Shown here: positions 1 to 4,812 of the stretch, one piece after another
How positions within the stretch are numbered: position 1 is the first letter of the stretch
How the letters are laid out: each line of letters starts with the position of its first letter
Source of the DNA: an uncultured Muribaculaceae bacterium
Lineage (GTDB): Bacteria > Bacteroidota > Bacteroidia > Bacteroidales > Muribaculaceae
Length of the DNA stretch: 5,720 nt
Reading direction: 5' to 3'
NCBI GenBank assembly: GCA_910585285.1
Contig: CAJUDL010000086.1
Span: 1 to 5,720, forward strand
Program-made: the position numbers and the translations under genes
Notes under the pieces: model-generated
Databases searched by the model: none
The model's input: the letters and a program-made list of their open reading frames with translations, nothing else
Told to the model about the DNA's origin: nothing

Positions 1-1
1 T

Positions 2-97
2 GAATCGGGTAAGGGTTATTATGTCTTTGATTTTATCTTAAATGAAAGAGCCGTGCCCTATGGTTTGCCGAAAACCGCCCAATTTAATGTGGTATGA
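2..97 (+). CDS. Possible C-terminal end of a protein entering from the left edge (partial)
   Basis: The frame starting at base 2 is open for 31 codons up to a TGA at 95-97 and reads ESGKGYYVFDFILNERAVPY, then GLPKTAQFNVV. The mix of aromatic, charged and hydrophobic residues looks protein-like, but 31 open codons can occur by chance and there is no start in view. I do not recognise a family. If real, it ends tail-to-tail with the DUF3800 gene and the two 3' ends overlap by 14 bases (84-97), leaving no room for a separate terminator between them. A start at ATG 42 in a different frame gives a less convincing peptide lying antisense to DUF3800. Confidence 0.35.
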   Translation, partial: ESGKGYYVFDFILNERAVPYGLPKTAQFNVV

Positions 98-842
98 TTT
101 TGAAGCCCAGTCGCGCCCCTTTATAGGTATATATATTCTTTACAATAACATCAAAGGCGGGATTAGGTCGTTCCGGGTTCAAAACTTGTCTGCTTATAGG
201 ATATGCTATCAAGTCTGCGACCTGTAAGCCTATGATATTTTGCCTCTTATCTTCGAAGCTGAAACTTTTAACTCGGTCAATAAGCCTTTCTGGAGTTATC
301 CACTTCGTTCCTTTAACTCGAAGACCATTATAATATTTAAGAAGCATCGTATTCTGAACGGGATTGCGTCGCTCTACGACAACTCGCAACTTTGCATTTC
401 CACCAGTGCAATCGTCAATATGAAATATTGATCGTTCAATAAGATACTTTAACGATAATCCATAAACATCTTCTCCTGTATTGAATCGCTCCACGAATGG
501 CTCTTTGAGAATAGAGCAGCATACAATTACATAGACATCATCTGTTCCCAATATTTCATTTATCCGTGTATAAAAACGATTCTTTACTTCATTTTCAAGC
601 AAATTGATAAAGTTCTTATGGCAATTTCGTATTTCGTGCGAATGAAAGATAATATCTTCATTGCCCCACAATTCACGCTTCAAAGAATTAACTTCATTTT
701 CGAGCCATCGTAGTTTTTTATCCGGTACCAATATTCCGCACAACGTAAATAACGGAAAAGTTTTATCAAACTTTTCCAGATTTGGGTCGCCACATTCGTC
801 GATAAAAAGCGTATAGTGTATTTTCTTTTCCTGTGTATCCAT
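84..842 (-). CDS. DUF3800 domain protein (predicted RNase H-like fold)
   Basis: This 252-residue protein has the layout of the DUF3800 family. The N-terminal strand carries FIDECGD at residues 13-19, with acidic residues D15, E16 and D19. Near the C-terminus is GLQVADLIAYPI at 205-216, with D210. These are the conserved acidic ends of the family, whose fold is predicted to resemble RNase H and whose biochemical role is unknown. A middle stretch VVVERRN (154-160) supplies another acidic residue, E157. No signal peptide or membrane segment is seen, so it is probably cytoplasmic. The length is normal and the gene looks intact. The ATG at 842 is preceded by a TAACTTTG box ending 12 bases upstream, so the leader would be very short. 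It is transcribed away from the Crp/Fnr gene. DUF3800 genes are common in accessory and phage-related regions, which fits here. Nuclease activity is an inference only. Confidence 0.85.
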   Translation of the reverse strand: MDTQEKKIHYTLFIDECGDPNLEKFDKTFPLFTLCGILVPDKKLRWLENEVNSLKRELWGNEDIIFHSHEIRNCHKNFINLLENEVKNRFYTRINEILGTDDVYVIVCCSILKEPFVERFNTGEDVYGLSLKYLIERSIFHIDDCTGGNAKLRVVVERRNPVQNTMLLKYYNGLRVKGTKWITPERLIDRVKSFSFEDKRQNIIGLQVADLIAYPISRQVLNPERPNPAFDVIVKNIYTYKGARLGFKIIPH

Positions 843-854
843 AATTTACGAGTA

Positions 855-862
855 CAAAGTTA
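855..862 (-). promoter_or_regulatory. Bacteroidota -7 promoter box for the DUF3800 gene
   Basis: On the minus strand this reads TAACTTTG, a full match to the Bacteroidota TAnnTTTG -7 element, and ends 12 bases before the ATG at 842. No convincing TTTG -33 element lies at the usual distance upstream. If it is used, the 5' untranslated leader is only several bases long. Confidence 0.5.
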
Positions 863-976
863 CAAAATTTCTCCAACTTTCAGCGTTTTTTACCCACTTC
901 TTTTACAATGGTAATTTCATGATAATCTTAGTTTTGTCGTGTAGAAAACCACTTACAATATCTCCCATCAATATAC

Positions 977-990
977 TAATATGCATATTA
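977..990. promoter_or_regulatory. 14-bp perfect AT-rich palindrome, possible operator
   Basis: TAATATGCATATTA reads identically on both strands. It is flanked by ATAC on the left and, after two extra bases, GTAT on the right, so the symmetry can be extended with a small bulge. It lies between two divergent promoters, where a shared operator would be expected. The protein that would bind is unknown, and AT-rich DNA yields palindromes by chance. Confidence 0.3.
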
Positions 991-1082
991 TTGTATTATA
1001 ATCAGAGCCGCCTGTTCCCGATCCAATCCTGATTACGATTCCGGGAGAAGAAATAAATCGCCTTTAAATCAATTATTTTTAT

Positions 1083-1090
1083 TACTTTTG
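1083..1090 (+). promoter_or_regulatory. Possible distal -7 promoter box upstream of the Crp/Fnr gene
   Basis: TACTTTTG matches TAnnTTTG and lies 120 bases before the ATG at 1211. It would give the regulator a long leader, unlike the proximal box at 1194. No clear -33 element is seen, so this may be a chance match. Confidence 0.3.
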
Positions 1091-1193
1091 CAACTACTTA
1101 ATCCTCTCCCCTCTCCTAGACTCGCCGCTCAACATCAAGAACGCTCACCGCAATTTATTTGATAAGGAAGATGATGAACAGCAGAATTTTTGC

Positions 1194-1201
1194 TAACTTT
1201 G
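1194..1201 (+). promoter_or_regulatory. Proximal -7 promoter box of the Crp/Fnr gene
   Basis: TAACTTTG is a full match to the Bacteroidota -7 element and ends 9 bases before the ATG at 1211. A TTG start at 1190 would place this box inside the coding sequence, which argues for the ATG. The surrounding TTGCTAACTTTG is repeated almost exactly before the genes at 1910 and 3040. No good -33 element is visible. Confidence 0.5.
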
Positions 1202-1210
1202 TCACTCTTT

Positions 1211-1783
1211 ATGGCACAATTCAACTCATATATCGACTTTTTAGATCTCACGGCAGCCACTGATTATTGCCGCGAGGAAGGGACATCGTGCCAGTATAAA
1301 AAGGGAGAGCGTTTTGTTCAGCAAGGGACAATCGCTCGTTATACAGCTCTTGTAGTGTCGGGCTATTTCAAAGTAGTTACCCTTAATGATTCGGGAGATG
1401 AAGCAGTGGTGAATTTTGCCTTTCCGGGTCAGTTCATCACCGATTTCCATTCCTCATTACATGGAAAACCCTCTCAGATGTCAATTATCGCAGGGTCTGA
1501 TTGCGAAATACTGCGAGTGCCGTTAAACACTTTCAAGGAATTTCTTTCTCCTTCACTGCTCGACGAATACAAATCACTGTTCAATATGGTATTCATGCGG
1601 TTGCTCAATCTCTACCGTAAATCGCCTCGTCAGCGTTATGTGGAATTGTGTGAACAATACCCCCAAATTGTCGAGACTGTTACATTGAAAGATTTATCCT
1701 CTTTTCTTCTGATTACCCCCAACCATTTAAGCCGCATCAGACGAGAATTGGCAAAAAATTCAAATACGAACATCAAAAAATAA
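1211..1783 (+). CDS. Crp/Fnr-family transcriptional regulator
   Basis: This 190-residue protein has an N-terminal cyclic-nucleotide-binding-type beta-roll (about 20-110). It includes YKKGERFVQQG (29-39), VVSGYFKVV (48-56) and FAFPGQFI (69-76), which match the family's typical strand and turn pattern. A dimerisation-helix region (about 112-140) follows, then a helix-turn-helix at about 157-182 (VTLKDLSSFLLITPNHLSRI). The length is usual for short Bacteroidota Crp/Fnr-like regulators. The segment YRKSPRQRYVEL is typical of this branch. There is no N-terminal cysteine cluster for an Fnr iron-sulphur centre; C20, C27, C98 and C147 are scattered. The effector is therefore unknown. I chose ATG 1211 because an earlier in-frame TTG (1190) lies in a promoter box. 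The only downstream gene on this strand nearby is the TonB-C protein, 126 bases away with its own promoter box and a candidate operator. Confidence 0.88.
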   Translation: MAQFNSYIDFLDLTAATDYCREEGTSCQYKKGERFVQQGTIARYTALVVSGYFKVVTLNDSGDEAVVNFAFPGQFITDFHSSLHGKPSQMSIIAGSDCEILRVPLNTFKEFLSPSLLDEYKSLFNMVFMRLLNLYRKSPRQRYVELCEQYPQIVETVTLKDLSSFLLITPNHLSRIRRELAKNSNTNIKK

Positions 1784-1796
1784 GGCGGTCTATACA

Positions 1797-1810
1797 TTTG
1801 TTAAGACAAA
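1797..1810. promoter_or_regulatory. Candidate Crp/Fnr-type operator, TTTGT-N4-ACAAA
   Basis: TTTGT (1797-1801) and ACAAA (1806-1810) are perfect inverted repeats separated by TAAG. Two 5-base arms with a 4-base spacer is the geometry of Fnr-type sites, though the bases differ from the enterobacterial consensus. It starts 13 bases after the stop of the Crp/Fnr gene and ends 16 bases before the -7 box at 1827. It would therefore sit near the -35 region of the TonB-C gene promoter. One such palindrome in a short AT-rich gap could be chance. Confidence 0.3.
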
Positions 1811-1826
1811 ATTCATTTACCCTTGC

Positions 1827-1834
1827 TAACTTTG
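1827..1834 (+). promoter_or_regulatory. -7 promoter box of the TonB-C domain gene
   Basis: TAACTTTG within TTGCTAACTTTGTGGTC matches the Bacteroidota -7 element and lies 75 bases before the ATG at 1910. A TTTG at 1797-1800 is 26 bases upstream, longer than the usual spacing of about 19-21, so a -33 element is uncertain. The leader it would produce contains the tandem repeat at 1872-1907. Confidence 0.5.
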
Positions 1835-1871
1835 TGGTCGGAAAGGGCTCAACCGAACCACGACATTTTGG

Positions 1872-1907
1872 AAAATCAAAACTTAAACTAAAATCAAAAC
1901 TTAAACT
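1872..1907 (+). repeat. Perfect tandem repeat, two 18-base copies, in the leader
   Basis: The unit aaaatcaaaacttaaact occurs twice with no gap (1872-1889 and 1890-1907), and the next base again matches the start of the unit. It ends two bases before the ATG of the TonB-C gene, so it occupies the ribosome-binding region. That region has no Shine-Dalgarno motif but is very A-rich, as is common in front of Bacteroidota genes. A change in copy number would alter leader length and possibly translation. Confidence 0.9.
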
Positions 1908-1909
1908 AT

Positions 1910-2548
1910 ATGAAGAAGTTATTTATAATTTCCTTGATAATCGTTCAGTCGTGCATTGCGTTCTCGCAGAATTACTGCGAGAACGACACCATTATACACG
2001 AAATTCAGTTTCCTCTTACTCTACAGGATACTAAATCCGAATTCTTCTATTTCAATAATGAATGGATTCCGGGGGCACACCCTGGTTTGGTATCGGCAGA
2101 CTCCATTCAAAAGGCGGAGGTCAAAAACGACGAGTATGGAAATCGATCCCTCTTTCTGACAGTATCGCCCGAAACTCTTGCACAAATAAAAACAGAAGCG
2201 CGAAAAATATGGGTAGACCTTGACACTCGCTGTGAGTTTCCCGGAGGCAACGGAAAACTCAAAGAATGGATTGTGGAGAATATCCGTATTCCCGAAGGAT
2301 TCAAGGGTAGCGAAAGAGTATTGGTTAGATTTACCGTTCACCCAGACGGCTCAATCAGCAACCCGACAATTATGCAGCCGCGGAGCAAAAACGAGGCTAT
2401 CAATCAAGAGGCACTAAGGCTTGTGAATGCGTTGCCTAAATTCCGTGTTAAATACTATATTCCACACTTAAAGAAAAGCTTCCAATATTATATTCCGATA
2501 ACTTTCAAAGAGCCGGGTGTGATATTTATAAGAGGAAATGAAAGCTAA
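1910..2548 (+). CDS. Exported protein with a TonB C-terminal domain
   Basis: This 212-residue protein starts with a signal peptide (MKKLFIISLIIVQSCIAFSQ, 1-20). The likely cleavage is after AFS by signal peptidase I. VQSC at 12-15 is a poor lipobox because of the glutamine. Residues about 108-200 form a TonB C-terminal domain: CEFPGGNGKLKEWIVENIRIPEG, then RFTVHPDGSISNPTI, EALRLVNALPKF and YYIPITFK, which match the standard Bacteroidota pattern. Residues about 60-95 (VSADSIQKAEVKNDEYGNRS) recall segments placed before TonB-C domains in some Bacteroidota proteins, but this is a loose resemblance. Unlike a classical TonB, it lacks a proline-rich linker and keeps no obvious membrane anchor. It probably acts in the periplasm and may not transduce energy. 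The ATG is fixed by the signal peptide. The upstream regulator and candidate operator suggest, without proving, Crp/Fnr control. Confidence 0.85.
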   Translation: MKKLFIISLIIVQSCIAFSQNYCENDTIIHEIQFPLTLQDTKSEFFYFNNEWIPGAHPGLVSADSIQKAEVKNDEYGNRSLFLTVSPETLAQIKTEARKIWVDLDTRCEFPGGNGKLKEWIVENIRIPEGFKGSERVLVRFTVHPDGSISNPTIMQPRSKNEAINQEALRLVNALPKFRVKYYIPHLKKSFQYYIPITFKEPGVIFIRGNES

Positions 2549-2640
2549 GGAAGGGAACGCCTAACGGGCATACACCATTCCTATCATCTTTCCAGTTCTT
2601 TAGGTTCTGATAAATTCAGCAGAGTAAACAATCTTGTCTC

Positions 2641-2781
2641 TTACAGCATAAAACTGCTTATGTATCTTCGCGGCACATAAGCCGTTTTTATGTCATAAGC
2701 GTATTTCATCGCGTAGGCCATTAAGAATAACGCGCCTACGACATTTATTCCGATGCCTCCATATATTAAAACGTCTTGCAT
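2641..2781 (-). CDS. Possible small single-pass membrane protein, 46 residues
   Basis: On the minus strand an ATG at 2781 opens a 46-codon frame ending in TAA at 2641. It begins MQDVLIYGGIGINVVGALFL, continues MAYAMKYAYD, and ends with a basic stretch (VPRRY) and ISSFML. Residues about 4-25 form one hydrophobic segment followed by positive charges, the usual design of small membrane proteins. There is no Shine-Dalgarno motif; the upstream bases are AT-rich. After the stop, the same frame continues for 18 sense codons (ETRLFTLLNLSEPKELER) before a TGA-TAG pair. This hints at either a longer ancestral protein cut by a stop or chance. The same DNA contains terminator-like inverted repeats, so coding status is uncertain. 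No family was recognised. Confidence 0.4.
   Translation of the reverse strand: MQDVLIYGGIGINVVGALFLMAYAMKYAYDIKTAYVPRRYISSFML
2656..2689 (+). terminator. Possible rho-independent terminator after the TonB-C gene
   Basis: GCTTATGT (2656-2663) pairs perfectly with ACATAAGC (2675-2682) across an 11-base loop, followed two bases later by five T residues (2685-2689). On the plus strand this is a weak but standard terminator layout, 108 bases after the stop of the TonB-C gene. It overlaps the small minus-strand ORF, so at most one reading may be the main function. Confidence 0.4.
2712..2740. repeat. Inverted repeat, 7-bp arms
   Basis: CGTAGGC (2712-2718) and GCCTACG (2734-2740) form a perfect GC-rich stem with a 15-base loop. 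There is no T-run on either side, so it is not a simple terminator. Being the second hairpin within 90 bases, it suggests that this stretch may form structured RNA, or it may be coincidence within the small ORF. Confidence 0.4.
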
Positions 2782-2792
2782 ATAAATAAAAC

Positions 2793-3006
2793 ATGATGGC
2801 GGACAAAAGAGTTTACTCTAACAAGCCACAACGCCTCACTCCACCTGTCGGCGCAAACACCACCGTCCGGCGAAAAAATCGCTGAATCCGAAGAAAACCT
2901 GCTTGAACACCGTACCTACGCCACCGACGCCTTCGACACCCACATCGGCTGCGAGAAATTCACGTCCCACGAGTCTTTATCGCTCTCAACAAGCAGAGTC
3001 CTCTGA
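2793..3006 (+). pseudogene. GC-rich remnant of an unrecognised gene, probably frameshifted
   Basis: An ATG-ATG at 2793 opens a 30-codon frame that begins MMADKRVYSNKPQRLTPP and ends at TGA 2883-2885. An overlapping frame, open from 2797 and without a normal start codon, runs to TGA at 3004-3006 and includes GEKIAESEENLLEHRTY followed by ATDAFDTHIGCEKFTSHES. From 2869 that second frame favours G or C at third positions (GCC, ACC, GAC, TTC, ATC, GGC, GAG), a coding signature unlike the AT-rich neighbours. The simplest reading is one gene start that shifts frame by one extra base between about 2850 and 2870 and has lost its remainder. I recognise no family. It could instead be a truncated fragment left by an insertion or deletion. 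The end lies only 10 bases before the promoter box of the next gene. Confidence 0.4.
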
Positions 3007-3015
3007 AATTTTTGC

Positions 3016-3023
3016 TAAATTTG
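3016..3023 (+). promoter_or_regulatory. -7 promoter box of the nuclease-like gene
   Basis: TAAATTTG in TTTTTGCTAAATTTGTGGTC matches TAnnTTTG and lies 16 bases before the ATG at 3040. Apart from one base, the stretch TTGCTAAnTTTGTGGTC is shared with the promoter at 1827. No good -33 element is visible. It would drive the two-gene unit 3040-4709. Confidence 0.5.
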
Positions 3024-3039
3024 TGGTCATAAAATCTTA

Positions 3040-3570
3040 ATGACCATGGCAAATTTTTCTACTTATGTACTTGGGGCAATCGGCGAGCATCAGACCTTAT
3101 CGAGACTCTTGCTTCTCGGTTATAGCGCCGCCATTACCAATCTTTCTGTAGAAAACACAGAAAGCACTGATATTCTATGTCGCGACAGCAAAGGTCGCTT
3201 CTGTGCTATTCAGGTAAAGACTACTTCCGAAGATAACTGGAAAACCGGTATATCTCACAAGGAATTTTACGATGATAAAGGTCAGATTGATTTGGCAAAA
3301 GGTCGAAAATTCCTTGAAAGCAAGGTTGTTGGTCCGTGGGTTTTCGTTCAAGTTGGAGGCTCATCTATTGACCCTACCTTCAAGTTTTTCGTTTTATCGC
3401 GCACGGAGGTAATCGATATGATATATAGCAACGAAGAATGGTATCTTACCGGTTATAATCTGTCGAAGTTTGATGTTGTGCCCTACATGCTATGCAAAGC
3501 GTTTAGGGCTTATATAGTGCATCTATATATAAATTATATGTTTCCTGCTCCTTCATGTTATTTATTATGA
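3040..3570 (+). CDS. PD-(D/E)XK-like nuclease-fold protein with unusual C-terminus
   Basis: The N-terminal half of this 176-residue protein follows a restriction-endonuclease-like pattern. GAIGEHQTLSRLLLLGY (12-28) gives a helix with E16, STDILC (42-47) gives D44, and CAIQVKTT (55-62) gives the QxK variant with Q58 and K60. These could form a metal-dependent nuclease site; the DNA or RNA target is unknown. Residues 72-136 (HKEFYDDKGQIDLAKGRKF, SKVVGPWVFVQV, EVIDMI, EEWYL) look well conserved in style. After about residue 140 the sequence becomes low-quality and cysteine- and tyrosine-rich (MLCKAFRAYIVHLYINYM), encoded by very AT-rich DNA. The natural C-terminus is probably lost or replaced. 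ATG 3046 is an equally possible start. The stop overlaps the next gene's ATG (ATGA), suggesting coupled translation. Whether the protein is still active is unclear. Confidence 0.65.
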   Translation: MTMANFSTYVLGAIGEHQTLSRLLLLGYSAAITNLSVENTESTDILCRDSKGRFCAIQVKTTSEDNWKTGISHKEFYDDKGQIDLAKGRKFLESKVVGPWVFVQVGGSSIDPTFKFFVLSRTEVIDMIYSNEEWYLTGYNLSKFDVVPYMLCKAFRAYIVHLYINYMFPAPSCYLL

Positions 3571-4709
3571 AACGACTCTATTACATACTACTTGGCATAT
3601 CTGTCACATTTACTGGCTGCACTACCACCAAAGCAATTAAATGTGGGAATCCATCAACTGATACCTACCTGAATTTTGCGCTCGATACCATTGCTACACA
3701 TGATACTGTTAAACAAGTTCTGATTTCCTCTAATAATCACGATCGTTATTTTGAAGATTCAAAATTTTCAGGAGGACGTTTTAATTTGAATAATGAAACC
3801 ATTGGAGAATATTTTTCGCGGGTAAGAGGTAATGGCGCTTTACTGATTGTACGTAATGATACAGTTTTATTAGAAAAATATTATGGCAATTTCTCAAAAT
3901 TGTCTCCTTCCAATATCTTCTCCGTAACCAAAGCTGTCACGGCATTACTGTGTGTTATTGCTGTTGATGAGGGGTATATTTCCATAACCGCTCCAATTAC
4001 CGACTATATCCATGAATTATCTAATGCTGACCCGCAGTTTAAGGAACTCACAATTGAGCATCTCCTTGATATGAGAACCGGTCTTGATTTCGAGGAAAGC
4101 TATGGATGGAATCCATTTTCTGAAATGGCAAAACTATATTATGGTAAAGATGTTGTCAAACAATTCAAAAAACTACGTTTCAAAGCAAAACCCGGCACAG
4201 TTCATTATTATAATTCAATGGCTACCGCGCTATTAGGCGTCGCGATCGAAAAAGCCACAGGAATACCTTTTGCTCAATATCTACAGGAAAAGATATGGAA
4301 ACCTCTCGACATGGAATCCAATGCATTTATATCTCTTGATGACAATAAACACCGCCAAGCAAAAGCATACGGTGGTCTGGTAACCAACGTGAGAGATTTA
4401 GCCAAAATCGGACGACTATATATAAATGGAGGAATGTATGATGGGAAAAGAATTGTCAATAAAGAATGGATTGACCGTTCAACTCATTCTTCTCTTGACA
4501 ATGAAGCATACTCTTTTGGTTGGAATAACATAATTACGCGCATAAACAATAAAGATGTAGTTACTCCTCGGTTCTTCGCCATAGGGTTATATGGACAGGT
4601 TTTATTTTGTGATCCAATCCAAAATTTAGTTTTTGTTACTCTGGGAGATAAGAAAGGCTGCGAATATCACTTGTTATTTGATGACTTTTGTAACCTGATT
4701 TGTAAATAA
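3567..4709 (+). CDS. Lipoprotein serine hydrolase, class C beta-lactamase family
   Basis: This 380-residue protein belongs to the beta-lactamase/penicillin-binding-protein-like serine hydrolases (Pfam Beta-lactamase type). A lipoprotein signal MKRLYYILLGISVTFTGC has its lipid-modified cysteine at C18. The catalytic SxxK motif is SVTK (S119, K122), the YxN motif is YYN (214-216), and the third motif is the GLYGQ type (340-344) in place of KTG. That last variant is typical of NylB (6-aminohexanoate-dimer hydrolase) and EstB-like esterases rather than true beta-lactamases. The expected substrate is an ester or amide outside the cytoplasm, unknown here; antibiotic resistance cannot be claimed. 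I chose ATG 3567 over ATG 3555 because it starts the lipoprotein signal with MKR and overlaps the upstream stop as ATGA. It is likely co-transcribed with the nuclease-like gene. All motifs are intact and the length is normal. Confidence 0.88.
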   Translation: MKRLYYILLGISVTFTGCTTTKAIKCGNPSTDTYLNFALDTIATHDTVKQVLISSNNHDRYFEDSKFSGGRFNLNNETIGEYFSRVRGNGALLIVRNDTVLLEKYYGNFSKLSPSNIFSVTKAVTALLCVIAVDEGYISITAPITDYIHELSNADPQFKELTIEHLLDMRTGLDFEESYGWNPFSEMAKLYYGKDVVKQFKKLRFKAKPGTVHYYNSMATALLGVAIEKATGIPFAQYLQEKIWKPLDMESNAFISLDDNKHRQAKAYGGLVTNVRDLAKIGRLYINGGMYDGKRIVNKEWIDRSTHSSLDNEAYSFGWNNIITRINNKDVVTPRFFAIGLYGQVLFCDPIQNLVFVTLGDKKGCEYHLLFDDFCNLICK

Positions 4710-4793
4710 AGAGAGATAACTCCGACCCTAAACCCCATAGAATGCATTACAGTGCTTTCACAATACGATAAACAGCTGCAACTGTGAGATTTA

Positions 4794-4812
4794 TTAATTT
4801 TACTGAAATTAA
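4794..4812. terminator. AT-only inverted repeat between convergent genes
   Basis: TTAATTT (4794-4800) and AAATTAA (4806-4812) form a perfect 7-bp stem with a 5-base loop, overlapping the hepT stop codon at 4809-4811. It lies between the convergent serine hydrolase and hepT genes (gap 4710-4808), where a two-way terminator would be useful. The stem has no G-C pairs, so it is weak and may be chance. Confidence 0.25.

Larger units (their letters stand above)
843..1210. other. Intergenic region between divergent DUF3800 and Crp/Fnr genes
   Basis: These 368 bases separate two divergently transcribed genes and hold no convincing long reading frame. They contain the DUF3800 promoter box (855-862, minus), an AT-rich palindrome (977-990), a TACTTTTG box (1083-1090, plus) and a TAACTTTG box (1194-1201, plus). 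The left two thirds are AT-rich. The part 1005-1050 is more balanced and has a weak 5-bp inverted repeat (1016-1020 with 1042-1046). A small frame at 1171-1263 begins right after AAGGAAG but overlaps the Crp/Fnr start out of frame and is not called. Confidence 0.7.
2549..3039. other. 491-base region without a large gene: small ORF, inverted repeats, gene remnant
   Basis: No intact long gene occupies this stretch. From left to right it holds about 90 unremarkable bases and a possible small minus-strand membrane protein (2641-2781). Two inverted repeats lie inside that ORF (2656-2682 and 2712-2740). A GC-richer broken reading frame (about 2793-3006) follows, then a promoter box (3016-3023). The abrupt rise in G+C near 2820 and fall near 3000 mark the remnant as of different origin from its neighbours. 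Confidence 0.7.

Noticed and set aside
1016..1046. Inverted repeat TCCCG/CGGGA in the DUF3800-Crp/Fnr gap
   Set aside because: Only 5 bp with a 21-base loop and no T-run; too weak to call a terminator or riboswitch.
1171..1263. Small frame MMNSRIFANFVTLYGTIQLI (30 codons) after AAGGAAG, overlapping the Crp/Fnr start
   Set aside because: The purine stretch touches the first ATG, so spacing is poor; the frame covers the -7 box and the regulator's N-terminus. Likely chance, though a leader peptide cannot be excluded.
1798..2034. 78-codon plus-strand frame rich in lysine and leucine (KSKLKLKSKLKLY)
   Set aside because: It is the translation of the tandem repeat and the out-of-frame start of the TonB-C gene, and it covers that gene's promoter box.
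2021..2341. Minus-strand frame of 106 codons opposite the TonB-C gene
   Set aside because: It lies fully antisense to a gene with clear family motifs and shows no domain of its own.
3567..4709. Reading the serine hydrolase as an antibiotic-resistance beta-lactamase
   Set aside because: The third motif is GLYGQ rather than KTG, and the protein is a lipoprotein resembling NylB/EstB-type hydrolases; resistance is not supported.
4759..4787. TCACA ... TGTGA inverted pair between the serine hydrolase and hepT
   Set aside because: The half-sites look Crp-like, but the spacing is far too long and the location is between two convergent 3' ends, so an operator is unlikely.
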